DNA of 64,000 nt from Aristolochia californica (Eukaryota; Streptophyta; Magnoliopsida; Piperales; Aristolochiaceae): the NCBI GenBank assembly GCA_029961685.1, contig JARWKL010000005.1:20426164-20490163 (forward strand), written 5' to 3'. Below are positions 29,137-41,697 of the stretch, piece after piece (position 1 is the stretch's first letter; every line of letters starts with the position of its first letter). The notes under the pieces were generated by a model. It worked only from the letters and a program-made list of their open reading frames with translations, ran no database searches and was not told the DNA's origin. The translations under genes and the position numbers were made by a program.

Positions 29137-32100
29137 AAAGAAAGGGATTTCTTCTACAGATGTTTTAAAAATGGATATGCATGCATGAAAAATGTTAAAG
29201 ATGAAAATGACCTATGGATTGAAACCTTTTAAAGAGAAAAAAATGCTCATTAAATTCTCAAGTGAACGTGCGGTGGGATATTTACCCGAATCAAACAAGC
29301 CATTATTTTGCCCATTTACAAAATGCTGATTGTAAATTGATTTATCATGCGTAACAGGTGATATTTTTGTAAGAAATAACTTATGGATTAGGAGTCAACA
29401 CTCAGTTAAAAATCTCCCACCACCCCCTTTTCCATTCGATTGCATAACCTAATATATAAAAATTAAAAGTGGTTTACGATCCCTAAAAATTAAAGACACT
29501 TGTTGGAATTATCTCTCTCGAAATTTGTGCATTGTGCATTTCCATTTTAGATGTATAATTTTTTCTTAAATCAAACTTTGAGTTTTCAGTCTCCCTTCAT
29601 CCCATAACAAAAAAGGCAAATAGCTCACAACAAAATGAAAATTTTAGAGTTTTTGTATGGAAAAATTTAAAACAATAACAAATGTCAGTAAAGAAAATTT
29701 TTTCACACAACACAAACGAACACAAAAATTTTGTTTTCCAAGCTTGGGAAATTCCACTAGTTCAACCCTAATTTTATAAGAATTTTTGTAAGAAATGACT
29801 TATGGGTTAGGAGTCAACACTCAGTTCAAAATCTCCTACCTCCCTCTTTTCCAGACGATTGCAAGACCTAATATATAAAAATTAAAAGGAGTTTACAATC
29901 CCTAAAAATTACAGACACATTTGGGAACTATCACTCTCCACATTTGTGCATTGTGCATTTCCATTTTAGATGTATACTTTTTTGTTAAATCAAAACTTGG
30001 AGTTTTCGCTCCAGCTCATCCCAAAACAAAAAAGGCAAAAACATCACAACAAAATGAAAATTTTAGAGTTTATGTATGGAAAAAAGTTTAAAACAATACA
30101 TAACGTAAGTAAATAAAATTTAACAACACACCACAAATGAACACAAAAGTTTTGTTCTCCAAGTTTTGAAATTCTACTAGTCCAACCTTAATAGTGTGGA
30201 ATTTTATAAGAAAGGAATTTCTTCTACACATGTTTTAAAAATGGATATGCAGGCTTAAAAAATGTTAAAGATGCAAATGACCTATGGATCAAAACCATTT
30301 AAAGAGAATAACAAACACATTAAATTCTCAATTGAACGAGCGGTGGGATATTTACCCGAGTCAAACAAGCCATTATTTTGCCCATTTACAAAATACTAAC
30401 CTAACAATCATAGATGATTGTAAAGTAATTTATCATGCGTAACGGGCTATATTTTTGTAAGAAATGACTTATGGATTGGGAGTCAACACTCAGTTAAATA
30501 TCCCCCATCTCCCCCTTATCCTGATGATTGCAAAACCTAATATATAAAAACTATAAGGAGTTTACTATTCCTAAAAATTATTGATACTCTTTGGAATTAT
30601 CTCTCTCTACATTTGTGCATTGTGCATTTCCATTTTAGATGTATACTTTTTTCTTAAATCAAAACTTTGAGTTTTCGCTCTCCCTTCATCCTGTAAATAA
30701 CAAAAGGCCAAATGATCACAACAAAATGAAAATTTAAGTGTTTAAGTACTGAAAAAATATTTAAAAAAAAGTTTAAGTATAAAAAATTTATTCACACACG
30801 GCAAATGAACACAAAAGTTTTGTTGTCCAAGTTTGGCAAATTCCACTGGTTCAACCCAAAAAGCTTGGAATTTTATACAAAAGGGATTTCTTCTACACAT
30901 GTTTTAAAAATGGATATGCATGTTTGAAACATTGTAAAGAAACAAATGACCTATCCAAACCTTTTAAAGAGAATAACAAACACTCATTAAACTCTCAAGT
31001 GAACGTGCAGTGGGATATTTTCCTGAGTCAAACAAGCTTTTATTTTGCTTATTGACAAAAAGTTGACCTACCAATCATAAATGATTGTAAAGTGATTTAT
31101 CATGCGTTATGGGCTATATTTTTGTAAGAAATGACTTATGGATTGGGAGTCAACCCTCAGTTAAAAATCCCCCACCTCCATCTTTTCCCGACGATTGCAA
31201 AACCTAATATATCAAAACTAAAAGAAGTTTACAATCCCTAAAAATTACAGAAACACTTTGGAATTATCTCCCTCTACATTTGTGCATTGCGCACTTCCAT
31301 TTTAGATGTATACTTTTTTCTTAAATTGAAACTTTGAGTTTTCGCTCTCCCTTCATCTCGTAAGAAAAAAGGCAATTAGATCACAACAAAATGAAAATTT
31401 TAGAGTTTAAGTACGGAAAAAATTTACAAAAATAACAAATTTAAGTAAAGAAATTTTATTCACACACCACAATTGAACTCAAAAGTTTTGTTATCCAAGT
31501 TTGGGAAATTCCAGTAGTTCTACCCTAATAGCTTGGAATTTTATAAGAATGGGATTTCTTCTACACATGTTTTAAAAATGGATATGCAAGCTTGGAACAT
31601 GTTAAACATGGAAATGACCTAAGAATCCAAACCTTTTAAACAGAATAAAAAACGCAAAATAAATTCTCAAGTGAACGTGCGGTGGAACATTTACACGAGT
31701 CAAACAAACCATTATTTTGCCCATTTAAAAAAATCTGACCTAACAATCATAGATGATTGTAAACTGATTTATCATTGTAACGGGCTATACTATTTAAAGA
31801 AATGACTTATGGATTGGGAGTCAACACTCAGTTAAAAATCCCCCACCTCCTCCTGTTCCTGATGATTTCAAAACCTAATATATAAAAACTAAGTGGTGTT
31901 TACAATCCATAAAAATTACAGACGCTCTTTGGAATTATCTCTCTCTACATTTCTGCATTGTGAATTTTAATTTTCGATGTATACTTTGTTCTTAAATCAA
32001 AACATTGAGTTTTCGCTCTCCCTTCATCCCATAAACAAAAAAGGCAAATTCATCACAAAAAAATGAAAATTTTAGAGTTTATGAATGGAAAAAAATTTAT

Positions 32101-32215
32101 AACAATAGGATATGTAAGTAAAAAAAATTAATCACACACCACAAATGAACACAAAAGTTTTGTTTTCCAGGTTTGGGAAATTCCACTAGTTCAACCCTAA
32201 TAGCTTTGAATTTTA
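29137..32215 (+). repeat. A-B-C-x-D/E unit with truncated B
   Basis: Monomers start at 29137 (A), 29777 (B, truncated), 30207 (C), 30876 (untyped) and 31544 (D/E hybrid). The last has the D-type ACTAAGTGGTGTTTACAATC followed by the E-type CTTTGTTCTTAAATC and GCAAATTCATCAC. It ends with the TTGTTTTCC that precedes most A monomers in this family. Confidence 0.75.
29777..30206 (+). repeat. Truncated monomer (430 bp)
   Basis: About 240 bases are deleted at the 5' side. ATTTTATAAGAA runs directly into TTTTTGTAAGAAATGAC, which normally lies near position 230. The GGATCC site and the 60-codon frame are lost. Its remaining half (TCACTCTCCACATTTG, TTTTTTGTTAAATC) identifies it as type B. Confidence 0.9.
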
Positions 32216-35200
32216 TAAGAAAGGGATTTCTTCTACACATGTATTAAAAATGGATATGCTTGCTTCAAATATGTTAAAGGTGCCAATGACCTACGTATCC
32301 AAACCTTTTAAAGAGAATAACAAACGCTCATTAAAATCTCAAGTGAATGTGCGGTGGCATATTTACCCGAGTCAAACAAGCCATTATTTTTCCCATTTAC
32401 AAAATGATGATTGTAAAGTGATTTATCATGCGTAACGGGTGATATTTTGGTAAGAAATGACTTATGGATTGGGAGTCTACATTCAGTTAAAAATCCCCCA
32501 CCACCCCCTTTTCCCTTCGATTGCAAAACCTAATATATAAAAATTAAACGTAGTTTACGATCCCTAAAAATTATAGACACTCGTTTGAATTATCTCTCTC
32601 TACATTTGTGCATTGTGCATTTCCATTTTAGATGTATAATCTTTTCTTCAATCGAAACTTTGAGTTTTCACTCTCCCTTCATCCCGTAACAAAAAAGGCA
32701 AATAGATCACAACAAAATGAAAATTTTAGAGTTTAAGTATGGAAAAAATTTTAAAAAATAACAAATTTCAATAAAGAAAATTTCTTCACACACCACAATC
32801 GAACACAAAAGTTTTGTTATCCAAGTTTGGGAAATTCCACTAGTTCTACCCTATTAGCTTGGAATTTTATAAGAATGGGAAATTCCACTAGTTCTTCTCC
32901 ACATGTTTTAAAAAAGGATATGCATGCTTGAAACATGTTAAAGATGCAAACGACCAAAGGATCCAAACATTTTAAAGAAAATAAAAAACACTCATTAAAT
33001 TCTCAAGTGAACGTGCGGTGGGATATTTACCCGAGTCAAGCAAGCCATTATTTTGCTCATTTAAAAAAAGCTGACCTAACAATCATAGATGATTGGACTA
33101 AATTTTTGTAAGAAATGACTAATGGATTGGGAGTCGACACTCAGTTAAAAATGCTATGCCTTCCCCTTTTCCCGACGATTGCTAAACCTAATATATAAAA
33201 ATTAAAAGGATTTTACATTCCCTAAAAATTATAGACATATTTTCGAATTATCACTCTCCACATTTGTGCGTTGTGGATTTCCCTTTTAGATGTATACCTT
33301 TTTGTTAAATCAAAACTTTGAGTTTTCGCTCTCCCTCATCCCGTACACAAAAAAGGCAAAAACATTACAACAAAATGAAAATTTTAGAGTTTATGTATGG
33401 AAAAAAATTTAATAAAATAGGAAATGTAATTAAATAAAATTTAATCACACACCACAAATGAACACATAAGTTTTGTTGTCCAAGTTTGGGAAATTCCACT
33501 AGTTCAACCCTAATAGCTTGGAATTTTATAAGAAAGGGATTTCTTCTACATATTTTTTAAAAATGGATATGCATGCTTGAAAAATGTTAAAAATGCAAAT
33601 GACCTATGGATCAAAACTTTTTAAAGAGAATAACAAACGCTCATTAAATTCTCAAGTGAACGAGCGGTGGGATATTTACCCGAGTCAAACAAGCCATTAT
33701 TTTGCCCATTTACAAAATACAGACCTAACAATCATAGATGATTGTAAAGTTATTTTTCATGCATAGTGGGCTATATTTTTGTAAGAAGTTACTTATGGAT
33801 TGGGGGTCAACACTCAGTTAAAAATCCCCCGCCTCCCTCTTTTCCCGACGATTGCTGAACCTAGTATATAAAACCTAAAAAGAGTTTACAATCCGTAAAA
33901 ATTATAGACAATCTTTGGAATTATCTCTCCCTACATTTGTGCATTGTGCATTTCAATTTTAGATGTATACTTTTTTCTTAAATCAAAACTTTGAGTTTTC
34001 GGTCTCCCTTCATCCCGTAAATAAAAAAGGCAAATACATCACATCAAAATGAAATTTTTGAGTTTATGTATGGAAAAAAATTAAAACATAACAAATTTAA
34101 GTAAAGAAAATTTATTCACAAACCACAAAGGAACACAAAAGTTTTGTTATCCTAGTTTGGGAAATTCCACTTGTTCAACCCTAATAGCTTTGAACGTTAT
34201 AAGAAAGGGATTTCTTCAACACATGTTTTAAATTTGGATATGCATGCTTGAAACAAGTTAAAGATACAAATGGCCTATGGATTCAAACCTTTTATAGAGA
34301 AATTACAAACGCTCAGTAAATTCTCAAGTGAATGTGCGGTTGGGATATTTACCCGAGTCGAACAAACCATTATTTTTCCCATTAACAAAAAACTGACCTA
34401 ACAATCATAGATGATTGTAAAATTATTTATCAGGCATAATGAGCTATATTTTTGCAAGAAATGACCTATGGATTGGGAGTTAACACTGGGTTAAAAATCC
34501 CCCACCTCCCCCTTTTCTCGATGATTGCAAAACCTAATATATAAAAACTAAGTGATGTTTACAATCCATAAAAATTATAGACATTCTTTGAAATTATCTC
34601 TCTCTACATTTGTGCATTGTGCATTTCCATTTTAGAGGTATACATTTTTCTTAAATCAAAACTTTAAGTTTTCGCTCTCCCTTCATCCGGTAAACAAAAA
34701 AGGCAAATTGATCACAACAAAATGAAAATTTTAGAGTTTATGTATTGAAAAAAATTAAAACTATAATAAATGTAAGTAAAGAAAATTTATTCACACACCA
34801 CAAATGAACATAAAACTATTCTTTTCCAAGTTTGGGAAATTCCACAAGTTGAACCCTAATAGCTTGGAATTTTATTAGAAAGGGATTTCTTCTACACATG
34901 TTTTAAAAATGGATATGCATGCTTGAAACATGTTCAGGATGCAAATGACCTATGGATCCAATCATTTGAAAGAGAATAACAAATGTTCATTAAATTCTGA
35001 AGTGAACATGTTGTGGGATATTTACCCGAGTCAAACAAGCCATTATTTTGCCCATTGACAAAAAGCTGACCTAATAATCATAGATGATTGTAAAGTGTTT
35101 TATCATGCGTAATGGGCTATATTTTTTTTAAGAAATGACTTATGGATTGGGATTCAACACCCAGTTAAAAATCTCTTTCCTCCCCCTTTTCCCGACTATT

Positions 35201-37555
35201 GCGAAACCTAATATATAAAAACAAAAAGAAGTTTACAATCCCTAAAAATTACAAACACACTTTAGAATTATCTTTCTCTACATTTGTGCATTGTGCATTT
35301 CCATTTTAGATGTATACTTTGTTCTAAAATCAAAACATTGAGTTTTCGCTCTCCCTTCATCCCGTAAAAAAAAAGGCAAATAATTCAAAACAAATTGAAA
35401 ATTTAAGAGTTTATGCATAGAAAAAAATTAAAACAATAGGAAATTTAAGTGAAGAAAATTTAATCACACTCTGGAAATGAACATTTGTTATCTAAGTTTG
35501 GGAAATTCCTCTAGTTCAACCCTAACAGCTTGGAATTTTATAAGCAATGGATTTCTTCTATACATATTTTAAAAATGGATATGCATGCTTCAAAAATGTT
35601 AAAGATACAAATGACCTATGGATCATAACCTTTTAAAGAGAATAACAAACGCTCAATAAATTCACAAGTGAACGAGCGGTGGGATATTTACCCGAGTCAA
35701 ACAAGCCATTATTTTGCCCATTTACAAAATACAGACCTAACAATCATAGATGATTGTAAAGTGATTTGTCATGCGTAACGGGCTATATTTTTGTAAGAAA
35801 TGACTTATGGATTGAGGGTCAACACTCAGTTAAAAACCCCCCGCCTCTCTCTTTTCCTTCTATTGCAGAACCTAATATATAAAACCTAAAAGGAGTTTAC
35901 AATTCGTAAAAATTATAGACAATCTTTGGAATTATCTCTCTCTACATTTGTGCATTATGCATTTCCATTTTAGATGTATACTTTTTTCTTAAATCAAAAC
36001 TTTGAGTTTTCGCTCTCCCTTCATTCCGTATACAAAAAAGGCAAATTGCTCACAGTAAAATGAAAATTTTAGAGTTTAAGTAAGGAAAAACTTTAAACAC
36101 ATAAAATTTTAAAGTAAAAAAAATTTATTCACACACCACAAATGAACACAAAATTTTTGTTATCCAATTTTTGGAAAATCCACTAGTTCAACCCTAAAAG
36201 CATTGAATTTTATAAGAAAAGGATTTCTCCTACAAATGTTTTAAAAATGGATATGCAGGCTTGAAACATGTTAAAGATACAAATGACCTGTAGATCCAAA
36301 CCTTTTAAAGAGAATAGAAAACGCTCATTAAATTCTCAACTGAACATGCGGTGGGATATTTACCAGAGTCAAACAAGCCATTATTTTTCCCATTGACAAA
36401 AAAATGACCTAACAATCATAAACGATTGTAAAATTATTTTTCATGCATAACGGGCTATGTTTTTGCAAGAAATGACTTATGGATTGGGAGTCAACACTCA
36501 GTTAAAAATCCCCCACCTCCTCCTTTTCTTGACGATTGCAAAACCTAATATATAAAAACTAAGTGGTGTTTAGAATCCATAAAAATTATAGACACTCTTT
36601 GGAATTGTTTCTCTCTACATTTCTGCATTATGCATTTCCATTTTAGAGGTATACATTTTTCTTAAATTAAAACTTTGAGTTTTTGCTCTCCCTTCATCTC
36701 GTATACAAAAAAGTCAAATTGATCACATCAAAATGAAAATTTTAGAGTTTATGTATTGAAAAAATTTAAAACAATAACAAATGTAAGTAAAAAAAATTTA
36801 TTCACACACCACAAATGAACATAAAACTATTCTTATCCATGTTTGGGAAATTCCACTAGTTCAACCCTAATAGCATGGAATTTTATTAGAAAAGGATTTC
36901 TTCTACACATGTTTTAAAAATGGATATGCATGCTGGAAACATATTAAGGATGCAAATGACCTATGGATCCAATAATTTGAATGAGAATAACAACCGCACA
37001 TTAAATTCTCAAGTGAACGTGCGGTGGGATATTTACCCAAGTCAAACAAGCCATTATTTTGCCCATTGACAAAAAGCTGACCTGACAATCATAGATGTTT
37101 GTAAAGTGATTTATCATGTGTAATGGGCTATATTTTTTTAAGAAATGACTTATGGATTGGCAGTCAATACTCAGTTAAAAATCTCTCGCCTCCCCATTTC
37201 ACTGACTATTGGAAAACCTAATATAAAAAAACTAGGAGTTTAGAATCCCTAAAAATTACAAACACACTTTAGAATTATCTTTCTCTACATTTTTGCATTG
37301 TGCATTTCCATTTTAGATGTATACTTTGTTCTTAAATCAAAACTTTGAGTTTTCGCTCTCCCTTCATCCCATAAACAAAAAAGGTAAATTCCTCAAAACA
37401 AAATGAAAATTTAAGAGTTTATGAATGGAAAAAAAATTAAAAAATAGGAAATTAAAGTAAATAAAATTTAATCACACACCACAAATAAACACAAAAGTTT
37501 GTTTTTCCAAGTTTGGAAAATTCCACTAGTTTAACCCAAATAGCTTGGAATTTTA
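32216..37555 (+). repeat. Octamer A-B-C-D-E-C-D-E
   Basis: Monomers start at 32216 (A), 32870 (B), 33529 (C), 34200 (D), 34875 (E), 35541 (C), 36213 (D) and 36886 (E). Markers: A, CTGA-type 18-base deletion; B, CACTCTCCACATTTG and GCAAAAACAT; C, GAACGAGCGGTGG and AATACAGACC; D, AAATTATTT and TTTAGAGGTATAC; E, CCAATCATTTGAAAG and GAACATAAAACTATTC upstream. The C-D-E block is present twice, which explains the change of period from five to eight. Confidence 0.87.
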
Positions 37556-38882
37556 AAAGAAAAGGATTTCTTCTACACATGTTTTAAAAACAGATATGCA
37601 TCCTTGAAAAATGTTAAAGATGCAAATGACCTATGGATCCAAACCTTTTAAAGAGAATAACAAAGGCTCATTAAATTCTCAAGTGAATGTGCGGTGGGAT
37701 ATTTACCTGCCTCAAACAAGCCATTATTCTGCCCATTTACAAAATGCTGATTGTAAAGTGATTTATCATGCGTAATGGTTGGTATTTTGGTAAGAAATGA
37801 CTTATGGATTGGGAGTCAACACTTAGTTAAAAATCCCCCACCACCCACTTTTCCCTACGATTGCAAAACGTAATATATAAGAATTAAAAGTAGTTTACGA
37901 TCCCTAAAAATTACAGACACTTATTGGAATTATATCTCTCTACATTTGTGTATTGTGCATTTCCATTTTAGATGTATAATTTTTTCTTAAATCAAGACTT
38001 TGAGTTTTCACTCTCCCTTCATCCCGTAACAAAAAAGGCAAATAGATCACAACAAAATGAAAATTTAAGAGTTCATGTATGGAAAAAATTTAAAACAATA
38101 ATAAATGTCACTAAAGAAAATTTATTCACACACCACAAACGAACACAAAAGTTTTGTTATCCAAGTTTGGGAAATTCCACTAGTTCAACCCTAATAGCTT
38201 GGAATTTTAATAAGAATGGGATTTCTTCTCCACATGTTTTAAAAAAGGATATGCATGTTTGAAAGTTGTTAAAGATGCAAATAACCTATAGATCCAAACC
38301 TTTTGAAGAGAATAACAAACGCTCATTAAATTCTCAATTGAACGTGCGGTGGGATATTTACCCGAGTCAAGCAAGCCATTATTTATCCCATTTACAAAAA
38401 GCTGACCTAACAATCATAGATGATTGTAAAGTGATTTATCATGGGTATTGGACTATATTTTTGTAAGAAATGACTTATGGATTGGGAGTCAACACTCAGT
38501 TAAAAATGCCATGCCTTCCCCTTTTCCCGACGATTGTAAAACCTAATATATAAAAACTAAAAGGAGTTTAAAATCCCTAAAAATTACATATACATTTTGG
38601 AATTATCACTCTGCACATTTGTGCATTGTTCATTTCTATTTTAGATGTATACTTTTTTGTTAAATCAAAACTTTGAGTTTTCACTCTCCCTCATCCCGTA
38701 AACAAAAAAAGTAAAAACATCAAAACAAAATGAAAATTTTAGACTTTATGTGTGGAAAAAATTTAATACAATAGGAAATGTAAGTAAATAAAATTTAATC
38801 ACACACCACAAATGAACAAAAAAGTTTAATTGTCCAAGTTATGGAAATTCAACTAGTTCAACCCTAATAGCTTGGAATTTTA

Positions 38883-39459
38883 TTAGAAAGAGATTTCTTT
38901 TATACATGTTTTAAAAATGGATATGCATGCTTTAAAAAACTTAAAGATGCAAATGACCTATGGATGAAAACCTTTTAAAGAGAATAAAACATGCTCATTC
39001 AATTCTCAAGTGAACGAGCCGAGGGATATTTACCCGAGTCAAACAAGCCATTATTTTGCCCATTTAAAAAATGCAGACCTAACAATCATATATGATTGTA
39101 AAGAGATTTTTCATGCGTAACGGGCTATATTTTTGTAAGAAACGACTTATGGATTGGGGGTCAACTCTCAGTTAAAAATCCCCCGTCTCCCTCTTTTCCC
39201 GATGATTGCATTTCCATTTTAGATGTATACTTTTTTCTTAAATCAAAACTTTGATTTTTCGCTCTCTGTTCATCCCGTAAACAAAAAAGAAAATTGATCA
39301 CAACAAACTGAAAATTTAGAGTTTAAGTAAGGAAAAAAATTTAACTAAAACATTTTTTATGTAAAAAAAATTTATTCACACACCACAGATGAACACAAAA
39401 GTTTTTTTATCGAAGTTTGGGGAATTCCACTGGTTCTTCCCTAACAGCTTTGAATTTTA
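38883..39459 (+). repeat. Shortened type-C monomer (577 bp)
   Basis: About 95 bases are missing near 39208. GATGATTGCA joins TTTCCATTTTAGATG, removing the TATATAAAAA motif and the ATCTCTCTCTACATTTG segment. TGCA occurs at both normal flanks (ATTGCAAAACC and TGTGCATTTCC), so the junction looks microhomology-driven. Confidence 0.88.
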
Positions 39460-39899
39460 TAAGAAAGGGATTTCTTCTACATATGTTTTAAAAATTGATA
39501 TGCATGCTTGAAACATGTTAAAGATACAAATGACCTATGGATCCACACCTTTTAAAGAGAATAACAAACGTCATTAAATTCTCAAGTGAACGTGCGGTGG
39601 GATATTTACCCGAGTCAAACAAGCCATTATTTTTCCCATTTACAAAAAACTGACCTAACAATCATAGATGATTGTAAAATTATTTATCATGCGTAATGGG
39701 CTACATTTTTGGAAGAAATGACTTACGGATTGGGAGTCAACACTCAGTTAAAACTCCCCCACCTACCCTTTTCCCAACGATTACAAAACCTAATATATAA
39801 AAACTTAGAGGTATTTAAAATCCATAACAAATACAGACACTCTTGGGAATTATCTCTCTCTACATTTGTGCATTGTACATTTCCATTTTAGAGGCATAC

Positions 39900-40265
39900 T
39901 TTTTTCTTAAATCAAAACTTTGAGTTTTCGCTCTCCCTTCATCCGGTAAACAAAAAAGGCAAATTGATCACAACGAAATCAAAATTTTAGAGTTTATGTA
40001 CTGAAAAAATTTAAAACAATAACAAATGTAAGTAAAAAAAATTTATTCACACACCACAAATGAAAATAAAACTATTCTTATCCAAATTTTGGAAATTCCA
40101 CTAGTTCAACCCTAATGGCTTGGAATTTTATTAGAAAGGGATTTCTTCTAAACATATTTTAAAAATGGATATGCATACTTGAAAAGGGTTAAGGATGCAA
40201 ATGACCTATGGATCCAATCATTTGAAAGAGAATAACAAATGCTCATTAAATTCTCAAGTGAACGT
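39900..40265 (+). repeat. Copied patch, upstream member
   Basis: About 365 bases match 44331-44696 at an offset of 4431 with roughly 4-6 differences by eye. Shared rare variants include CACAACGAAATCAAAA, TGTACTGAAAAAA, AATGAAAATAAAACTATTC and CCTAATGGCTTGG. Flanks on both sides diverge to ordinary levels. This suggests gene conversion or a small segmental copy. Confidence 0.87.
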
Positions 40266-40401
40266 TCTGTGGAATATTTACCCGAGTCAAAAAAGCATTA
40301 CATTGCCCATTGACAAAAAGCTAACCTAACAATCATAGATGATTGTAAAGTGATTTATCATGTGTAACGGGCTATATTTTTTTAAGAAATGACTTATGGA
40401 T
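40199..40401 (+). repeat. Internal direct repeats inside the monomer (example copy)
   Basis: AAATGACCTATGGAT at 40199-40213 and AAATGACTTATGGAT at 40387-40401 match at 14 of 15 bases and lie 188 bases apart. Both are present in most monomers. They bound the deletion in the monomer at 58800. Confidence 0.85.
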
Positions 40402-40425
40402 TGGGAGTCAACACTCAATTAAAAA

Positions 40426-40475
40426 TCTCCCGCCTCCCCCTTTTCCCGACGATTGCAAAACCAAATATATAAAAA
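40426..40475 (+). promoter_or_regulatory. C/T-rich tract followed by TATATAAAAA (example copy)
   Basis: Positions 40426-40447 are almost pure pyrimidine on the + strand, with one G. TATATAAAAA lies at 40466-40475, followed by CTAAAAGGAG. The same arrangement recurs in nearly all monomers and is among their best-kept parts. TATATAAAAA fits a TATA-box consensus and the tract could adopt an unusual structure, but nothing here shows that transcription occurs. Confidence 0.25.
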
Positions 40476-41514
40476 CTAAAAGGAGCTTACAAACCCTAAA
40501 AATTACAGACACAGATTAGAATTATCTTTCTCTACATTTGTGCATTGTGCATTTCCATTTTAGATGTATACTTTGTTCTTAAATCAAAAATTTGAGTTTT
40601 CTCTCTCCCTTCATCCCTAAAAAAAAAGAGGCAAATTCATCACAACAAAATGAAAATTTAAGAGTTAATGAATGGAAAAAATTTTAAAACAATAGGAAAT
40701 GTAAGTAAAGAAAATTAAATCACACACCACAAATGAACACAAAAGTTTTGTTTTCCAAGTTTGGGAAATCCCACTAGTTTAACCCAAATAGCTTGGAATT
40801 TTAAGAGAAAGGGATTTCTTCTACACCTGTTTTAAAAATGGATATGCATGCTTGAAAAATTTTAAAGATGCAAATGACCTATGGATTCAAACCTTTTAAA
40901 GTGAATAACAAACGCTCATTAAATTCTCAAGTGAACGTGCGGTGGGATATTTACCTGAGTCAAACAAGCCATTATTTTGCCCATTTACAAAGAGCTGATT
41001 GTAAAGTGATTTATCATGCGTAACGGGTAATATTTTGGTAAGAAACGACTGATGGATTGGAAGTCAACACTTAGTTAAAAATACCCCACCACCCCCCTTT
41101 CCCTTCTATTTCAACACCTAATATATAAAAATCAAAACTAGTTTACGCTCCCTAAAAATTACAGACACTCATTAGAATTATCTCTCTCTACATTTGTGCA
41201 TTGTGCATTTCCATTTTAGATGTATAATTTTTTCTTAAATCAAGACTTTGAGTTTTCTCTCTCCCTTCATCCCGTAAACAAAAAAGGCAAATTCATCACA
41301 ACAAAACAAAAATTTTAGAGTTCATGAATGGCAAAAAAATTATAACAATAAGATATGTAAGGAAAAAAAAATTAATCACACACCACTAATGAACACAAAA
41401 GTTTTGTTTTCCGGTTTTGGGAAATTCCACTAGTTCAACCCTAATAGCTTGGAATTTTAAAAGAAAGGGATTTCTTCTACACATATTTTTAAAATGGATA
41501 TGCTTGCTTGAAAA

Positions 41515-41697
41515 ATGTTAAAGATGCAAATGACTTATGGATCCAAACCTTTTAAAGAGAATAACAAACGCTCATTAAATTTTCAAGTGAACGTGCAGTG
41601 GGATATTTACCCGAGTCAAACAAGTCATTATTTTTCGCATTTACAAAAAACTGACCTAACAATCATAGATGATTGTAAAATTATTTATCATGCGTAA
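41515..41697 (+). other. Recurrent 60-codon open frame (example copy), probably non-coding
   Basis: This frame opens at the ATG after CATGTTAAAG and closes at TAA after TATCATGCG. Its product contains SKPFKENNKRSLNF, WDIYPSQTSHYF and DLTIIDDCK. Equivalent open frames start at 726, 1399, 4739, 6071, 10738, 12030, 13978, 15243, 18513, 23190, 25206, 26542, 33584, 43240, 47238, 48380, 50185, 53526, 55531, 56203, 60678 and 62006, among others. About 28 of 98 monomers keep it whole. Most others have in-frame stops (TAGGAT in place of TGGGAT) or indels. Differences between copies often change amino acids, as expected without protein selection. I recognise no domain, signal peptide or family. Confidence 0.35.
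41609..41625 (-). promoter_or_regulatory. CENP-B-box-like 17-mer (example copy)
   Basis: Read on the - strand, the 17 bases match 7 of the 9 essential positions of the CENP-B box pattern (nTTCGnnnnAnnCGGGn). The CGGG and central A are kept, and part of TTCG is not. The equivalent ACCCGAGTCAAACAAGC occurs in many monomers across the array. A partial match of this size can arise by chance, so this is only a candidate protein-binding site. Confidence 0.2.

Larger units (their letters stand above)
37556..40803 (+). repeat. Pentamer A-B-C-D-E
   Basis: Monomers start at 37556 (A), 38211 (B), 38883 (C), 39460 (D) and 40131 (E). This is the clean five-monomer form of the family, about 3.25 kb including a shortened C. 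B shares TCTCCACATGTTTTAAAAAAGG with the B at 32870. E is preceded by AAACTATTCTTATCC. Confidence 0.87.
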
